Made by a program: the position numbers and the translations under genes. From Streptococcus sp. bf_0095 (GTDB taxonomy: Bacteria > Bacillota > Bacilli > Lactobacillales > Streptococcaceae), in contig NZ_RCYU01000003.1 in NCBI RefSeq assembly GCF_004166885.1, positions 1-64,000 of the forward strand: DNA of 64,000 nucleotides, in the 5' to 3' direction. Below the pieces are notes generated by a model, which saw nothing but the letters and a program-made list of their open reading frames with translations, did no database searches and was not told the origin of the DNA. Each line of letters begins with the position of its first letter. The stretch's first letter is position 1. Below are positions 35,901 to 46,024 of this stretch, one piece after another.

Positions 35901-36512
35901 GTCTTTGACGGAGCAAGCTCAGAAGACCTCTGGGATACTGTTCGTGAAGCAGGTATGGATAGCGATGCTAAGACCATTCTTTACGATGGCCGTACAGGTG
36001 AGCCATTTGATAACCGTGTTTCTGTCGGTGTCATGTACATGATCAAGCTTCACCACATGGTTGATGATAAACTCCACGCTCGTTCTGTCGGACCATACTC
36101 AATGGTTACCCAACAACCACTCGGAGGTAAAGCTCAGTTTGGTGGACAACGTTTCGGGGAAATGGAAGTTTGGGCCCTTGAGGCTTATGGTGCGTCTAAT
36201 GTCCTTCAAGAAATCTTGACCTACAAGTCAGATGATGTCAACGGACGTTTGAAAGCTTATGAAGCGATTACCAAAGGAAAACCAATTCCAAAACCAGGTG
36301 TGCCAGAGTCCTTCCGAGTACTCGTGAAAGAATTGCAATCACTTGGATTGGATATGCGTGTCCTAGATGAAGATGACAAAGAAGTTGAACTTCGCGACCT
36401 TGACGAAGGGGAAGACGACGATGTTATCCACGTAGATGATCTAGAAAAGGCACGTGAAAAAGCAGCTAAGGAAGCTCGCGCAGCTTTCGAAGCTGAAGGG
36501 AAAGAAGATTAA
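32943..36512 (+). CDS. rpoB: RNA polymerase beta subunit
   Basis: 1189 aa. The TTG start follows AAAGGAGTTAAAAC and gives the conserved streptococcal N-terminus [16 protein letters not shown]. The rifampicin region ([20 protein letters not shown]) carries wild-type-looking residues, including the DQHN aspartate and HKRR histidine. The C-terminal [20 protein letters not shown] anchor to beta' is intact. The acidic tail is lineage-typical. Confidence 0.98.
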   Translation: MAGHDVQYGKHRTRRSFSRIKEVLDLPNLIEIQTDSFKDFLDHGLKEVFEDVLPISNFTDTMELGFVGYEIREPKYTLEEARIHDASYSAPIFVTFRLVNKETGEIKTQEVFFGDFPIMTEMGTFIINGGERIIVSQLVRSPGVYFNDKVDKNGKVGYGSTVIPNRGAWLELETDSKDIAYTRIDRTRKIPFTTLVRALGFSGDDEIFDIFGDSELVRNTVEKDIHKNPMDSRTDEALKEIYERLRPGEPKTAESSRSLLVARFFDPRRYDLAPVGRYKINKKLNIKNRLLNQTIAEPLVDAETGEILVEAGTVMTRDVIDSISEHLDGDLNKIVYTPNDSAVLTEPVVLQKFKVVAPSDPDRVVTIIGNANPDDKVRTITPADILAEMSYFLNLAEGLGRVDDIDHLGNRRIRAVGELLANQVRLGLSRMERNVRERMSVQDNEVLTPQQIINIRPVTAAIKEFFGSSQLSQFMDQHNPLSELSHKRRLSALGPGGLTRDRAGYEVRDVHYTHYGRMCPIETPEGPNIGLINNLSSYGHLNKYGFIQTPYRKVDREKGVVTNEIVWLTADEEDEYIVAQSNSKLNEKGGFAEPIVMGRHRGNNQEFPSDQVDYMDVSPKQVVAVATACIPFLENDDSNRALMGANMQRQAVPLIDPKAPYVGTGMEYQAAHDSGAAVIAQHDGKVTYADADKVEVRREDGSLDVYHIQKFRRSNSGTAYNQRTLVKVGDVVEKGDFIADGPSMEKGEMALGQNPIVAYMTWEGYNFEDAVIMSERLVKEDVYTSVHLEEFESETRDTKLGPEEITREIPNVGEDALRNLDEMGIIRIGAEVKEGDILVGKVTPKGEKDLSAEERLLHAIFGDKSREVRDTSLRVPHGGDGVVRDVKIFTRANGDELQSGVNMLVRVYIAQKRKIRVGDKMAGRHGNKGVVSRIVPVEDMPYLPDGTPVDIMLNPLGVPSRMNIGQVMELHLGMAARNLGIHIATPVFDGASSEDLWDTVREAGMDSDAKTILYDGRTGEPFDNRVSVGVMYMIKLHHMVDDKLHARSVGPYSMVTQQPLGGKAQFGGQRFGEMEVWALEAYGASNVLQEILTYKSDDVNGRLKAYEAITKGKPIPKPGVPESFRVLVKELQSLGLDMRVLDEDDKEVELRDLDEGEDDDVIHVDDLEKAREKAAKEARAAFEAEGKED

Positions 36513-36576
36513 TAAAATATGTAGTTCAAGAGAGTAGAAAGCCTGAGAAGGTTGTCTATCTCGAAGCTTTAGGCTT

Positions 36577-36607
36577 GAAGGTGTGAAGGAAAGTCCTTCT
36601 CACCTTC
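36577..36607 (+). other. Hairpin between rpoB and rpoC
   Basis: GAAGGTGTGAAGGA pairs with TCCTTCTCACCTTC with one mismatch and a 3-nt loop. No T-run follows, so it is more likely an RNA-processing or stability element than a terminator. Confidence 0.6.
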
Positions 36608-36662
36608 ACAAAAAGCAAAAGAACATACAATCGATAATGAACATAAAGAAAGGTAAGAAATA

Positions 36663-39600
36663 GTGGTTGATGTAAATCGTTTTAAAAGTATGCAAATCAC
36701 CCTAGCTTCTCCAAGTAAGGTCCGTTCATGGTCTTATGGAGAGGTCAAGAAACCTGAAACAATCAACTACCGTACATTGAAACCAGAACGTGAAGGTCTC
36801 TTTGATGAAGTCATCTTTGGTCCTACAAAAGACTGGGAATGTGCGTGTGGAAAATACAAACGAATCCGTTACAAAGGGATTGTTTGTGACCGCTGTGGTG
36901 TGGAAGTAACACGTGCCAAGGTTCGTCGTGAACGAATGGGGCATATCGAGTTGAAAGCTCCTGTATCACACATCTGGTACTTCAAAGGAATCCCTTCTCG
37001 TATGGGATTGACCTTGGACATGAGTCCTCGTGCCCTTGAAGAAGTCATCTACTTCGCAGCTTACGTGGTTATCGATCCAAAAGATACACCGCTTGAGCAC
37101 AAATCCATCATGACAGAACGCGAATACCGTGAACGCTTGCGTGAATACGGACCAGGTTCCTTTGTTGCCAAGATGGGGGCAGAAGCGATCCAAGACCTCT
37201 TGAAACAAGTGGATTTGGAAGCTGAAATTGCTGTCTTGAAAGAAGAATTGAAGACTGCAACTGGTCAAAAACGTGTGAAGGCTGTTCGCCGTTTGGATGT
37301 CTTAGATGCCTTCTACAAATCTGGAAACAAACCAGAATGGATGGTTCTCAACATCCTTCCTGTTATTCCACCAGATCTTCGTCCGATGGTCCAATTGGAT
37401 GGTGGCCGTTTTGCTGCCTCTGACTTGAACGACCTTTACCGTCGTGTGATCAACCGGAACAACCGTTTGGCTCGTTTGCTTGAGTTGAATGCTCCTGGTA
37501 TCATCGTGCAAAACGAAAAACGGATGCTTCAAGAAGCGGTTGACGCTTTGATCGACAACGGTCGTCGTGGTCGTCCAATCACAGGACCAGGTAGCCGTCC
37601 GCTTAAATCATTGAGCCACATGCTCAAAGGGAAACAAGGACGCTTCCGTCAAAACTTGCTCGGGAAACGGGTAGACTTCTCAGGACGTTCCGTTATCGCC
37701 GTTGGTCCAACCCTTAAGATGTACCAATGTGGTGTGCCACGTGAAATGGCTATCGAGCTCTTCAAACCATTTGTCATGCGTGAAATCGTTGCGCGTGATA
37801 TCGTGCAAAACGTCAAAGCCGCTAAACGCTTGGTGGAACGTGGAGATGAGCGTATCTGGGATATCCTAGAAGAAGTGATCAAAGAACACCCAGTTCTCTT
37901 GAACCGCGCACCGACCCTCCACCGCTTGGGGATCCAAGCCTTCGAGCCAGTCTTGATTGACGGGAAAGCTCTTCGCTTGCACCCACTTGTCTGTGAAGCC
38001 TACAACGCCGACTTTGACGGTGACCAAATGGCCATCCACGTACCGCTTTCGGAAGAAGCTCAAGCAGAAGCCCGTATCTTGATGCTGGCTGCTGAGCACA
38101 TCTTGAACCCGAAAGATGGAAAACCAGTTGTTACCCCATCTCAGGATATGGTCTTGGGGAACTACTACCTTACTATGGAAGAAGCTGGTCGTGAAGGCGA
38201 AGGAATGGTCTTCAAAGACCGTGATGAAGCGGTCATGGCCCTTCGCAATGGTTATGTTCACTTGCATACACGTGTCGGAATTGCGACGGATAGCTTGAAC
38301 AAACCATGGACAGAAGCTCAACAACACAAGATTCTCTTGACAACTGTTGGTAAGATTCTCTTTAACGATATCATGCCTGCAGAACTTCCATACCTCCAAG
38401 AGCCAAATAATGCCAACTTGACAGAAGGTGTTCCAGCTAAGTACTTCTTGGAGCCTGGTCAAGATGTCAAAGTGGCGATTGAGCAATTGGAATTAAACGT
38501 TCCATTCAAGAAGAAAAATCTTGGAAATATCATCGCAGAAATCTTCAAACGCTTCCGTACAACAGAAACATCTGCTTTCTTGGACCGTTTGAAAGATTTA
38601 GGTTACCACCACTCAACTCTTGCAGGATTGACAGTGGGTATTGCCGATATTCCAGTTGTTGAAGATAAGGCTGAAATCATTGAAGAATCTCACAAACGTG
38701 TAGAACAAATCACCAAACAGTTCCGTAAAGGGATGATTACAGATGATGAGCGTTACAATGCCGTTACAGCTGAATGGCGTGCAGCCCGTGAGAAATTGGA
38801 AAAACGCTTGGTAGATAACCAAGATCCGAAGAACCCAATCGTTATGATGATGGACTCTGGAGCTCGTGGTAACATCTCAAACTTCTCACAGCTTGCCGGT
38901 ATGCGTGGTTTGATGGCTGCTCCAAACGGACGGATTATGGAATTGCCGATCCTTTCAAACTTCCGCGAAGGTTTGTCAGTACTCGAAATGTTCTTCTCTA
39001 CTCACGGTGCTCGTAAAGGGATGACCGATACGGCCCTCAAGACAGCCGACTCAGGTTACTTGACACGTCGTTTGGTTGACGTTGCCCAAGACGTCATTAT
39101 CCGTGAGGATGACTGTGGAACTGACCGTGGACTCGTGATCCGTGCGATTACCGATGGCAAAGAAATGATTGAACCATTGGAAGAGCGTTTAACAGGTCGT
39201 TATACGAAGAAATCTGTCAAACATCCTGAAACAGGTGCAGTCATTGTTGGTCCAGATACCTTGATTTCAGAAGACCTAGCACGTGAAATTGTCAATGCTG
39301 GTGTCGAAGAAGTTACTATCCGTTCTGTCTTTACATGTAACACCCGCCATGGTGTCTGCCGTCACTGTTACGGTATCAACTTGGCGACTGGTGATGCGGT
39401 TGAAGTTGGTGAAGCAGTCGGAACCATCGCTGCCCAATCTATCGGGGAACCTGGTACACAGCTTACAATGCGTACCTTCCACACGGGTGGGGTTGCCTCA
39501 AATACCGATATCACGCAAGGTCTTCCTCGTGTCCAAGAAATCTTTGAAGCCCGCAATCCGAAAGGGGAAGCGGTCATCACTGAGGTTAAAGGGGAAGTCA

Positions 39601-40316
39601 CAGCCATTGAAGAAGATGCTTCTACACGTACCAAGAAAGTCTTTGTTCGTGGTGCGACTGGTGAGGGAGAATACGTTGTCCCTTACACAGCCCGCATGAA
39701 AGTCGAAGTGGGAGATCAAGTCTCTCGTGGTGCAGCATTGACAGAAGGTTCTATCCAACCAAAACGTCTCCTTGCCGTTCGTGATGTCTTGTCTGTTGAA
39801 ACTTACCTCCTTGCGGAAGTACAAAAAGTATACCGTAGCCAAGGGGTAGAAATCGGCGACAAACACATCGAGGTAATGGTGCGTCAAATGATCCGTAAGG
39901 TTCGTGTTATGGATCCAGGAGATACAGACCTTCTCATGGGTACCCTCATGGATATTACAGACTTTACAGATGCTAACCGTGATGTGGTCATTTCTGGTGG
40001 GGTTCCTGCAACGGCTCGTCCAGTCCTTATGGGTATCACCAAGGCCTCTCTTGAAACCAATAGTTTCTTGTCAGCGGCTTCCTTCCAGGAAACAACTCGT
40101 GTCCTCACTGACGCAGCGATTCGCGGTAAGAAAGACCATCTCCTTGGACTCAAGGAAAATGTTATCATTGGTAAGATTATTCCTGCTGGTACAGGTATGG
40201 CTCGTTACCGTAACTTGGAACCACAAGCAGTCAATGAAGTCGAAATTATCGAAGAAGTTCCTGTTACAGAAGAAGCAACTGAAACTGTTGAATCAATTGT
40301 AGTGGAAGAAAATTAA
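36663..40316 (+). CDS. rpoC: RNA polymerase beta' subunit
   Basis: 1217 aa with a GTG start behind AAAGGTAAGAAATA. The N-terminal zinc site ([20 protein letters not shown]), the catalytic Mg motif NADFDGDQM, the bridge helix/trigger loop region, and a second zinc cluster ([11 protein letters not shown]) are all present. 150 nt after rpoB and co-transcribed. Confidence 0.98.
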   Translation: MVDVNRFKSMQITLASPSKVRSWSYGEVKKPETINYRTLKPEREGLFDEVIFGPTKDWECACGKYKRIRYKGIVCDRCGVEVTRAKVRRERMGHIELKAPVSHIWYFKGIPSRMGLTLDMSPRALEEVIYFAAYVVIDPKDTPLEHKSIMTEREYRERLREYGPGSFVAKMGAEAIQDLLKQVDLEAEIAVLKEELKTATGQKRVKAVRRLDVLDAFYKSGNKPEWMVLNILPVIPPDLRPMVQLDGGRFAASDLNDLYRRVINRNNRLARLLELNAPGIIVQNEKRMLQEAVDALIDNGRRGRPITGPGSRPLKSLSHMLKGKQGRFRQNLLGKRVDFSGRSVIAVGPTLKMYQCGVPREMAIELFKPFVMREIVARDIVQNVKAAKRLVERGDERIWDILEEVIKEHPVLLNRAPTLHRLGIQAFEPVLIDGKALRLHPLVCEAYNADFDGDQMAIHVPLSEEAQAEARILMLAAEHILNPKDGKPVVTPSQDMVLGNYYLTMEEAGREGEGMVFKDRDEAVMALRNGYVHLHTRVGIATDSLNKPWTEAQQHKILLTTVGKILFNDIMPAELPYLQEPNNANLTEGVPAKYFLEPGQDVKVAIEQLELNVPFKKKNLGNIIAEIFKRFRTTETSAFLDRLKDLGYHHSTLAGLTVGIADIPVVEDKAEIIEESHKRVEQITKQFRKGMITDDERYNAVTAEWRAAREKLEKRLVDNQDPKNPIVMMMDSGARGNISNFSQLAGMRGLMAAPNGRIMELPILSNFREGLSVLEMFFSTHGARKGMTDTALKTADSGYLTRRLVDVAQDVIIREDDCGTDRGLVIRAITDGKEMIEPLEERLTGRYTKKSVKHPETGAVIVGPDTLISEDLAREIVNAGVEEVTIRSVFTCNTRHGVCRHCYGINLATGDAVEVGEAVGTIAAQSIGEPGTQLTMRTFHTGGVASNTDITQGLPRVQEIFEARNPKGEAVITEVKGEVTAIEEDASTRTKKVFVRGATGEGEYVVPYTARMKVEVGDQVSRGAALTEGSIQPKRLLAVRDVLSVETYLLAEVQKVYRSQGVEIGDKHIEVMVRQMIRKVRVMDPGDTDLLMGTLMDITDFTDANRDVVISGGVPATARPVLMGITKASLETNSFLSAASFQETTRVLTDAAIRGKKDHLLGLKENVIIGKIIPAGTGMARYRNLEPQAVNEVEIIEEVPVTEEATETVESIVVEEN

Positions 40317-40319
40317 TCC

Positions 40320-40358
40320 TAAAAGAAGCTTTACTGATTTTCAGTAGGGCTTCTTTTT
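40320..40358 (+). terminator. rpoBC operon terminator
   Basis: AAGAAGCTTTACTG pairs with CAGTAGGGCTTCTT with a small internal mismatch, followed by TTT. Confidence 0.88.
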
Positions 40359-40615
40359 ATGCCTAAAAATAACCATATGGTCACCGCTTTTTCCTATAAT
40401 ATCAGTTTAAAAATATGCGCAAAAAAAATATATATTTAAAATAATGAATATTTTAGTAATGAAAATGAAACTTCATAAAGGTTTGAATGTTAAAAAAAAA
40501 TAGTATAAAAACCAGCTATTTCAAGGGTTTTAAGGGTTCGAAAGATTCGAATGTTACATATAAATTACAGATTATTAAAATTCGATTAAATGTATTACGA
40601 AAGCATTGAGATAGT
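40359..40615. other. AT-rich intergenic spacer upstream of exopolysaccharide operon
   Basis: No gene seen. It contains repeated AAGGGTT units and two TTCGAA sites 9 bp apart (40537-40542 and 40546-40551) about 70 bp upstream of the wecB promoter, which may be a regulator site. The remainder is poly-A/T rich. Confidence 0.4.
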
Positions 40616-40644
40616 TTGACTTTTGAAGCTATTGAAGGTAGAAT
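40616..40644 (+). promoter_or_regulatory. Exopolysaccharide operon promoter
   Basis: TTGACT, 17 nt, TAGAAT, giving a ~50-nt leader to the epimerase gene. There are no terminators between the five following genes, which are spaced -8 to +9 nt. Confidence 0.7.
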
Positions 40645-40700
40645 GGATGGGAAAAGTGTCGTCGATTTTGTTAAAAAATTCACAAGGTTAAAAAGGTGAG

Positions 40701-41855
40701 ATGATGAAAAAGATTAAAGTGATGGTTGTTTTTGGAACGCGCCCAGAAGCTATTAAAATGGCTCCCCTGGTTTTAGAGCTTCAAAAGCAAAGTGAGACCA
40801 TTGAAACGATTACAGTGGTGACTGCTCAGCATCGTCAAATGTTAGATCAAGTGCTAGAGACCTTCCGTATTCAACCGGATTATGATCTAGATATTATGGG
40901 GAAAAACCAATCTCTTCTAGATATTACGGCTAAAATCCTTGAAAAATTTGACCCAGTCGTGAAAGAAGTGCAACCAGATATGATTTTGGTCCATGGGGAC
41001 ACAACGACGACTTTTGCAGCCAGTCTTGTTGCTTTTTATAATCAAGTCCGTATTGGTCATGTAGAGGCGGGTCTCAGAACCTTCGATAAGTATTCGCCTT
41101 TCCCTGAGGAAATGAACCGTCAAATGACGGATAACCTAGCAGATCTCTATTTTGCTCCAACCAGTGAAAGCAAGGCCAATCTTCTCATGGAACATCATCC
41201 AGAGTCGTCCATTTTCATTACGGGGAATACGGCGATTGATGCCCTGCGATTAACCGTGCAAGAGGATTATCACCACCAGGTGCTTGATCAGTTAGATCCA
41301 CAGAAGAAACTGGTCCTAGTGACCATGCACCGTCGGGAAAACCAAGGTCAACCGATGCGAGCTGTCTTTGCTGCCTTGAGAGAAATGGTAGATGCTCATC
41401 CGGAGTTGGAGGTTGTTTATCCAGTCCACCTCAGTCCGGCTGTTCAAGAGGCGGCTAAGGAGATCTTAGGAGATCACGACCGTATTCATTTGATTGCTCC
41501 TTTGGACGTCTTTGATTTTCATAACCTAGCATCGAGAAGTTACTTTATTATGTCTGATTCGGGAGGAGTTCAGGAGGAGGCCCCTTCCTTAGGCAAGCCT
41601 GTCTTAGTCCTTCGGGATACGACCGAACGTCCAGAAGGTGTCAAAGCTGGAACTTTAAAATTGGTCGGAACGGATCCTGAGAGAGTGAAGGAAGAAATGA
41701 CTGCTCTGTTGACGGACCATGATTTGTATCAAAAAATGGCTTCGGCCCGAAATCCATATGGAGATGGGAAGGCATCTGAGCGGATTGTTCAAGCCATTCA
41801 GCACTATTATGGACTCGTTGACGTGGTGTCTGAATTTATAGAGGGAGAGAATTAG
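40701..41855 (+). CDS. wecB: UDP-N-acetylglucosamine 2-epimerase (non-hydrolysing)
   Basis: 384 aa. It interconverts UDP-GlcNAc and UDP-ManNAc in the cytoplasm. WecB/MnaA family motifs: FGTRPEAIKMAPL near the N-terminus, HVEAGLRT, FAPTSESKANL, and SDSGGVQEEAPSLGKPVLVL. First gene of a five-gene operon with a synthase and a GH8 hydrolase, which suggests that the polymer contains ManNAc. ATG 40701 is used; the next codon is also ATG. Confidence 0.93.
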   Translation: MMKKIKVMVVFGTRPEAIKMAPLVLELQKQSETIETITVVTAQHRQMLDQVLETFRIQPDYDLDIMGKNQSLLDITAKILEKFDPVVKEVQPDMILVHGDTTTTFAASLVAFYNQVRIGHVEAGLRTFDKYSPFPEEMNRQMTDNLADLYFAPTSESKANLLMEHHPESSIFITGNTAIDALRLTVQEDYHHQVLDQLDPQKKLVLVTMHRRENQGQPMRAVFAALREMVDAHPELEVVYPVHLSPAVQEAAKEILGDHDRIHLIAPLDVFDFHNLASRSYFIMSDSGGVQEEAPSLGKPVLVLRDTTERPEGVKAGTLKLVGTDPERVKEEMTALLTDHDLYQKMASARNPYGDGKASERIVQAIQHYYGLVDVVSEFIEGEN

Positions 41856-41857
41856 GA

Positions 41858-42646
41858 ATGAAAAGAAGGAATCATTTAGGAGACTGGATGCTTATTTTGG
41901 TCGGTTTTGAATTGGCCGTCCTGCTGTACTGTCTATTCTTTGCACGTGAAATTATCATTGAGGAAGCTCTCTTTCTCGTCTTAGCTTTGTTTGCTTCACT
42001 GGTCTTATCCAATTTGCTGCTTACCTGGACGATTTTAATTTCAGTCGGTTTAGGAATTGTCTTTCTGGTAGCAGGGGTCGTGTATATCCCTGCAAACCAA
42101 GCACTGTTATTGCTTTTCTCTTTCCCGATTCTTGTTGGAATTCTGTCGAAAATTCGCTACTACCTGTTTAAAGAGGTTGCTAAGGTTCAAAACCAAGAAG
42201 AGGAAGCGGAAGTCGCCTACCGATCTTTACTTGAAAGTTCTGGCTTTCAACAGGAGCAGAAATTACAAGCCCTCTTAATTCATTGGTCTCATGAGGAACT
42301 CTTCTATCAAATCCATCCTCGTGAGTACAATCGGACGCTGAACCAAATTCATTATCTGATTGGCCACCATCTGATCCAAGATGAGAGACTTTATTATGTT
42401 TCAGACGGCAATTTCCTAGTGCTTACGAATAGCCAGCAACGAAATTTGCAAGAATATTATCAGTTGTATTTAAAAAATCAATTAGAATCTCTGGTCTTTA
42501 AGGGAGAAGATGGCAATCAAGCCATTCAATTCCAAAAAGGCTACTTGGTGGTGGATTCGACCAATCGGACGAAATTCCATAGCTACCAGGAAGCCATTAG
42601 TAACTTGAAACGTCAACTTGAAACGGATATTATTGTGGAATATTAG
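41858..42646 (+). CDS. Membrane protein with degenerate GGDEF-like domain (YdaK/EpsK-like)
   Basis: 262 aa. Four hydrophobic helices (~10-104) are followed by a cytoplasmic domain (~118-262) whose order of predicted strands and helices resembles a diguanylate-cyclase fold. Where GGDEF should stand the sequence is SDGNF (182-186, in LYYVSDGNFLVLT). The position of the RxxD inhibitory site reads IQDE (173-176). In lactococcal yda and listerial pss clusters a similar protein is a c-di-GMP receptor; here both signatures are gone. It is inferred to be a regulatory partner of the synthase; the fold assignment is from motif spacing only. Confidence 0.65.
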   Translation: MKRRNHLGDWMLILVGFELAVLLYCLFFAREIIIEEALFLVLALFASLVLSNLLLTWTILISVGLGIVFLVAGVVYIPANQALLLLFSFPILVGILSKIRYYLFKEVAKVQNQEEEAEVAYRSLLESSGFQQEQKLQALLIHWSHEELFYQIHPREYNRTLNQIHYLIGHHLIQDERLYYVSDGNFLVLTNSQQRNLQEYYQLYLKNQLESLVFKGEDGNQAIQFQKGYLVVDSTNRTKFHSYQEAISNLKRQLETDIIVEY

Positions 42647-42655
42647 GAGGGACCG

Positions 42656-42796
42656 ATGACTCTTACAAATCTATTTTTTGGGCTGGCCCTAGGGATTAGT
42701 CTATTCTTTGCTGTATGCTTTTGTGCATTATTTATTGCCTATTTGGTCATCTACCATCGGGTAAACAAAAACTTTAAGGCGGTGGACCATGATTAG
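42656..42796 (+). CDS. 46-aa membrane protein of the exopolysaccharide operon
   Basis: A short gene starting 9 nt after the preceding stop, with the ribosome binding site TTAGGAGGGACCG. It encodes one long hydrophobic segment (LFFGLALGISLFFAVCFCAL and on) and a basic tail (YHRVNKNFKAVDHD). Its last 8 nt overlap the synthase start, so it is translationally coupled. Position corresponds to the small membrane protein (YdaL position) of lactococcal yda clusters. A structural subunit of the synthase complex is likely. Confidence 0.8.
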   Translation: MTLTNLFFGLALGISLFFAVCFCALFIAYLVIYHRVNKNFKAVDHD

Positions 42797-44099
42797 TCAA
42801 ATTTTAATGATTTTCACCTTGATTTCTATCTGGTTATCTCTAGCCTGGGGCTTGGTGATCCTGATTTCAGCAGTTCAATTCTGGTTGAAACACAGTGATT
42901 TCCGTGTGGATACGAGCCCGCTTCTCTATTATCCAAAAGTAACCATTGTGGTACCCGCTCATAACGAAGATGTGGTCATTGCTCAAACTGCTAAGGCTAT
43001 TTTGGATATGAATTACCCTCATGATCGTGTGGAATTGCTTCTCTTTGCCGATAACTGCTCAGATCGTACCTATGAGGAGTGTCTGGCTGTCAAAGCCCTT
43101 CCTGAATACGCTGGACGGGATGTGACCATTATTGATCGTACTGGTACAGGTGGAAAAGCTGGGGTCTTGAATGATGCCTTGAAGATGGCGACAGGAGATT
43201 ATATCTGCGTCTATGATGCGGATGCTATGCCTGAGAAAAATGCTCTTTATTTCTTGGTTAAGGAAGTTCTTAAAGATCCAGAACGCCATGTGGCTTCATT
43301 TGGACGCAACAAGACGAGAAATGCTAACCAGAACTTTTTGACGCGTTGTATCAACCAAGAAATCGTCGTGACCCAGCGGGTTCATCACGTCGGTATGTGG
43401 AATCTTTTCAAAATTGGACGGATTCCAGGAACCAACTTTATTATTCAAACAGAATTTGTCAAAAGTATTGGTGGTTGGAAGAATGGTGCCTTGACGGAAG
43501 ATACGGATATTTCCTTCAAAATCATGCAAAGCGGAAAGTTGATCGCTTTAGCCTACAACTCGGAAGCCTTCCAACAAGAGCCAGAGACCTTAAAAACTTA
43601 CTATATGCAACGGAAACGTTGGGCAAAAGGAAACTATGAGGTTGTACTTTCTAACTTTAAACACTTATTCGGAAAAGCAAACTGGCGGGTAAAATTAGAG
43701 GTCTTCAACTATTCATGTATTTTCTTCTGGTTTAATGCAGCGATTGTCTTATCAGACTTGATTTTCTTTGCCAATGTCGCTGCCATGTTTATCCATCTTT
43801 TTGCTCCTGGGGTACAGATTCCGTTTGCTTTTGACTCGGAAAATATCTACATTGCCCAATTGATGCTCTTTAACTGGGTGCTGATGATTGGTTTGTATTT
43901 GTTGCAAATCAATATTGCCATGGCTTCTCAATTTGGTCAGGCGACAGTGAAACAGATTTGGTTGGCCCTAGCAGCCTACTTTAGCTATTCCCAACTCTTT
44001 ATCATTGTTTCGATTGATTCGATTTCATCGATCATCATGGATAAATTGCTTCACCGCGAGGGAACCAAGTGGGTGAAAACGAAACGGTTTGCTGGTTAG
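42789..44099 (+). CDS. Processive GT2 glycosyltransferase (exopolysaccharide synthase)
   Basis: 436 aa of the BcsA/PgaC/hyaluronan-synthase group. One N-terminal helix, a cytoplasmic GT-A domain with VPAHNEDVV, DADAM (DxD), TEDTD (general base) and QRKRW (the Q/RxxRW product-binding motif), then about three C-terminal helices. All catalytic motifs of a processive beta-polymer synthase are intact. There is no PilZ domain. With an adjacent UDP-GlcNAc 2-epimerase the product may be a poly-HexNAc such as poly-ManNAc, by analogy with the listerial Pss polymer. Confidence 0.9.
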   Translation: MISQILMIFTLISIWLSLAWGLVILISAVQFWLKHSDFRVDTSPLLYYPKVTIVVPAHNEDVVIAQTAKAILDMNYPHDRVELLLFADNCSDRTYEECLAVKALPEYAGRDVTIIDRTGTGGKAGVLNDALKMATGDYICVYDADAMPEKNALYFLVKEVLKDPERHVASFGRNKTRNANQNFLTRCINQEIVVTQRVHHVGMWNLFKIGRIPGTNFIIQTEFVKSIGGWKNGALTEDTDISFKIMQSGKLIALAYNSEAFQQEPETLKTYYMQRKRWAKGNYEVVLSNFKHLFGKANWRVKLEVFNYSCIFFWFNAAIVLSDLIFFANVAAMFIHLFAPGVQIPFAFDSENIYIAQLMLFNWVLMIGLYLLQINIAMASQFGQATVKQIWLALAAYFSYSQLFIIVSIDSISSIIMDKLLHREGTKWVKTKRFAG

Positions 44100-44107
44100 G
44101 AGGACTT

Positions 44108-45211
44108 ATGAGAACAAAAAAAATGAAATATTTATGGTTTGTGGTCATCCTGGCAGTCTTTTGTTTGACTCTCTTTTTGGCTCGGTCAAGAAGTAAGGTG
44201 GAGATGCGGAATCGCCTCTATCGGCAATGGACGGAACACTACCTCGTGACGGATGGAAAACAGTCCTATGTTCGTACAACAAACAGCGACCAAGAAACGG
44301 TTGTCTTATCAGAAGCACAAGGTTATGGCATGCTGATCACAGTAGAGGCTGCTAAGAAAGACTTAGCCAATCAAGAGGATTTTGACCGTCTGTATCGTTA
44401 TTATCAAAACAATCGCTTTGATGACACCCAATTGATGGCCTGGAAACAAATCATCAAAAAAGGGAAGCTGTCATCTGAGCATCAAAATGCGACGGACGGC
44501 GATCTATATATTGCCTATGCCTTGATGGAGGCCGCAAAACAGTGGCCTGAGAAAGGTGATGTCTATCAAAAGCAAGCCAAGGCTATCTTGGAAGACATCC
44601 TCAAGTACAACTACAATGAGAAAACGGGTGTCTTGACAGTTGGGAATTGGGCTGATCAGAATTCCGAATTCTATCACTTGATGAGAACCTCTGATACCCT
44701 TCCATCCTTTTTCCAATCCTTCTATGAGTTGACTGGTAATGAACGATGGTTGAGTATCAAAGAGAAGATGTTGGCACAGCTTGATGCTATTAGTTCGCAA
44801 AGTAAGACAGGGCTTCTGCCAGACTTTATGTGGGTAGATGAACAAGGGGCGCGTGTGGCGGACCCGGATACTATCGAATCCAAGTACGATGGCGCCTATT
44901 CTTACAACGCTTGTCGCCTGCCATACAACTTGGCTCAAAGCCAAGATAAGACCAGTCAAAAATTGGTCAAGAAGATGCTGGACTTCTTCATGAAGCAACG
45001 AAATATCTATGCAGGCTATGATCTTAAAGGCAATGCCCTCCATCAGTATCAGGCAGCTAGCTTCATTGCTCCGGTATCTTATGCGGCTGAAAATGGAGAT
45101 GGCTATCTTAAGTTAGTGCAACAGAACAAGTTTATCTTTATGCAAGATCTATCAACAGATAATTATTACGATGCAACCATGACAACCATGATTGCCCTTC
45201 AATTGTTCTAA
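44108..45211 (+). CDS. GH8-family glycoside hydrolase, membrane-anchored (BcsZ/PssZ-like)
   Basis: 367 aa from the ATG behind TTAGGAGGACTT. An N-terminal signal-anchor helix (~8-25) places the enzyme outside. GH8 motifs: SEAQGYGM, whose Glu is the presumed acid, and ATDGDLYIAYAL with its Asp. Hydrolases of this family accompany cellulose (BcsZ), listerial (PssZ) and lactococcal (YdaJ) synthases and trim or release the polymer. Last gene of the operon; repeat B and its terminator-like end follow. Confidence 0.88.
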   Translation: MRTKKMKYLWFVVILAVFCLTLFLARSRSKVEMRNRLYRQWTEHYLVTDGKQSYVRTTNSDQETVVLSEAQGYGMLITVEAAKKDLANQEDFDRLYRYYQNNRFDDTQLMAWKQIIKKGKLSSEHQNATDGDLYIAYALMEAAKQWPEKGDVYQKQAKAILEDILKYNYNEKTGVLTVGNWADQNSEFYHLMRTSDTLPSFFQSFYELTGNERWLSIKEKMLAQLDAISSQSKTGLLPDFMWVDEQGARVADPDTIESKYDGAYSYNACRLPYNLAQSQDKTSQKLVKKMLDFFMKQRNIYAGYDLKGNALHQYQAASFIAPVSYAAENGDGYLKLVQQNKFIFMQDLSTDNYYDATMTTMIALQLF

Positions 45212-45230
45212 TCGATCATCGCTTGAAAAG

Positions 45231-45410
45231 AGAGTGGGACAGAAATCGGTAATTCGTTAGAATTCGATTTCGTCGTCCCACCTCCGCACAGTTGAGTAGG
45301 GCTGTAAAAGCTGATGAAATCAGTGTAGTAGAGCCCACTCAACCACTGCGTCTTGCTCGACAATTCAAAGACAATTGAGAGGCTAGGACTTTTGTCCCAG
45401 CCTCTTTTTC
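45231..45410 (+). repeat. Structured intergenic repeat, family B copy 1
   Basis: About 180 bp, matching 61383-61560 in the same orientation with roughly seven mismatches. Hairpins: GTGGGAC...GTCCCAC enclosing AATCG/CGATT and AATTC/GAATT, then GTTGAGT/ACTCAAC enclosing GGGCT/AGCCC and GCTGAT/ATCAGT. The right end (AGGACTTTTGTCCCAGCCTC) is complementary to the left end (GAGTGGGACAGAAATC). The 3' end has a T-run and could terminate the operon. Confidence 0.85.
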
Positions 45411-45569
45411 TTATCAAAAAATGGCCTGTCTCTCCTCTATAAGGGGAGATTTTGAAAGAAAATCGCGAAAACGTTCGGGAAATTTACCACTTTTTCCTTT
45501 CATGAGCAGAATTCTTTTGTTATCAAAGGATTTTATATATAATATTGGATACAAAGGACGGAGAGAAAC

Positions 45570-45947
45570 ATGTATCAAGTGATTGAAATGTATGGAGATT
45601 TCGAACCCTGGTGGTTTTTAGAAGATTGGGAGAAGGACATTGTCGCTAGTCAAAGATTTGATGACTATTATGAAGCCCTAAAATATTACAAACGCCAATG
45701 GTTACTTTTAAGAGAGCAATCTCCATTATTTAAAAGTAGAAGTGATTTAATGACAATTTTTTGGGATCCTGAGGATCGCCGCTGGTGTGAAGAATGTGCG
45801 GAATATGTGCAGCAGTACCATTCGGTTGCCCTATTAGAGAATGACCAGCAGATTCCGAGAAGCAAGCGCCGTCCAGGCTACGAAAAGGAGAATGCTCACA
45901 CGGCTCATCGCTCTTGTAAGCTAGACAACGAGACAAATCAGTTATAG
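45570..45947 (+). CDS. DUF1033-family protein
   Basis: 125 aa soluble protein rich in Trp, Tyr and acidic residues (EMYGDFEPWWFLEDWEKDI, FWDPEDRRWCEEC). I recognise it as the DUF1033 protein that regularly precedes comGA in streptococci; function is unknown. It has a GGAGAG ribosome binding site. There is no cin-box before it, so it is not obviously in the competence regulon. Confidence 0.85.
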   Translation: MYQVIEMYGDFEPWWFLEDWEKDIVASQRFDDYYEALKYYKRQWLLLREQSPLFKSRSDLMTIFWDPEDRRWCEECAEYVQQYHSVALLENDQQIPRSKRRPGYEKENAHTAHRSCKLDNETNQL

Positions 45948-46024
45948 TAAGAGAAATTCAATATGTAGTTGAGTTTCTTTTTTTTTACTTTTTTTCCAAA
46001 TCGAGTGCTAGTTGGCTATTTATT

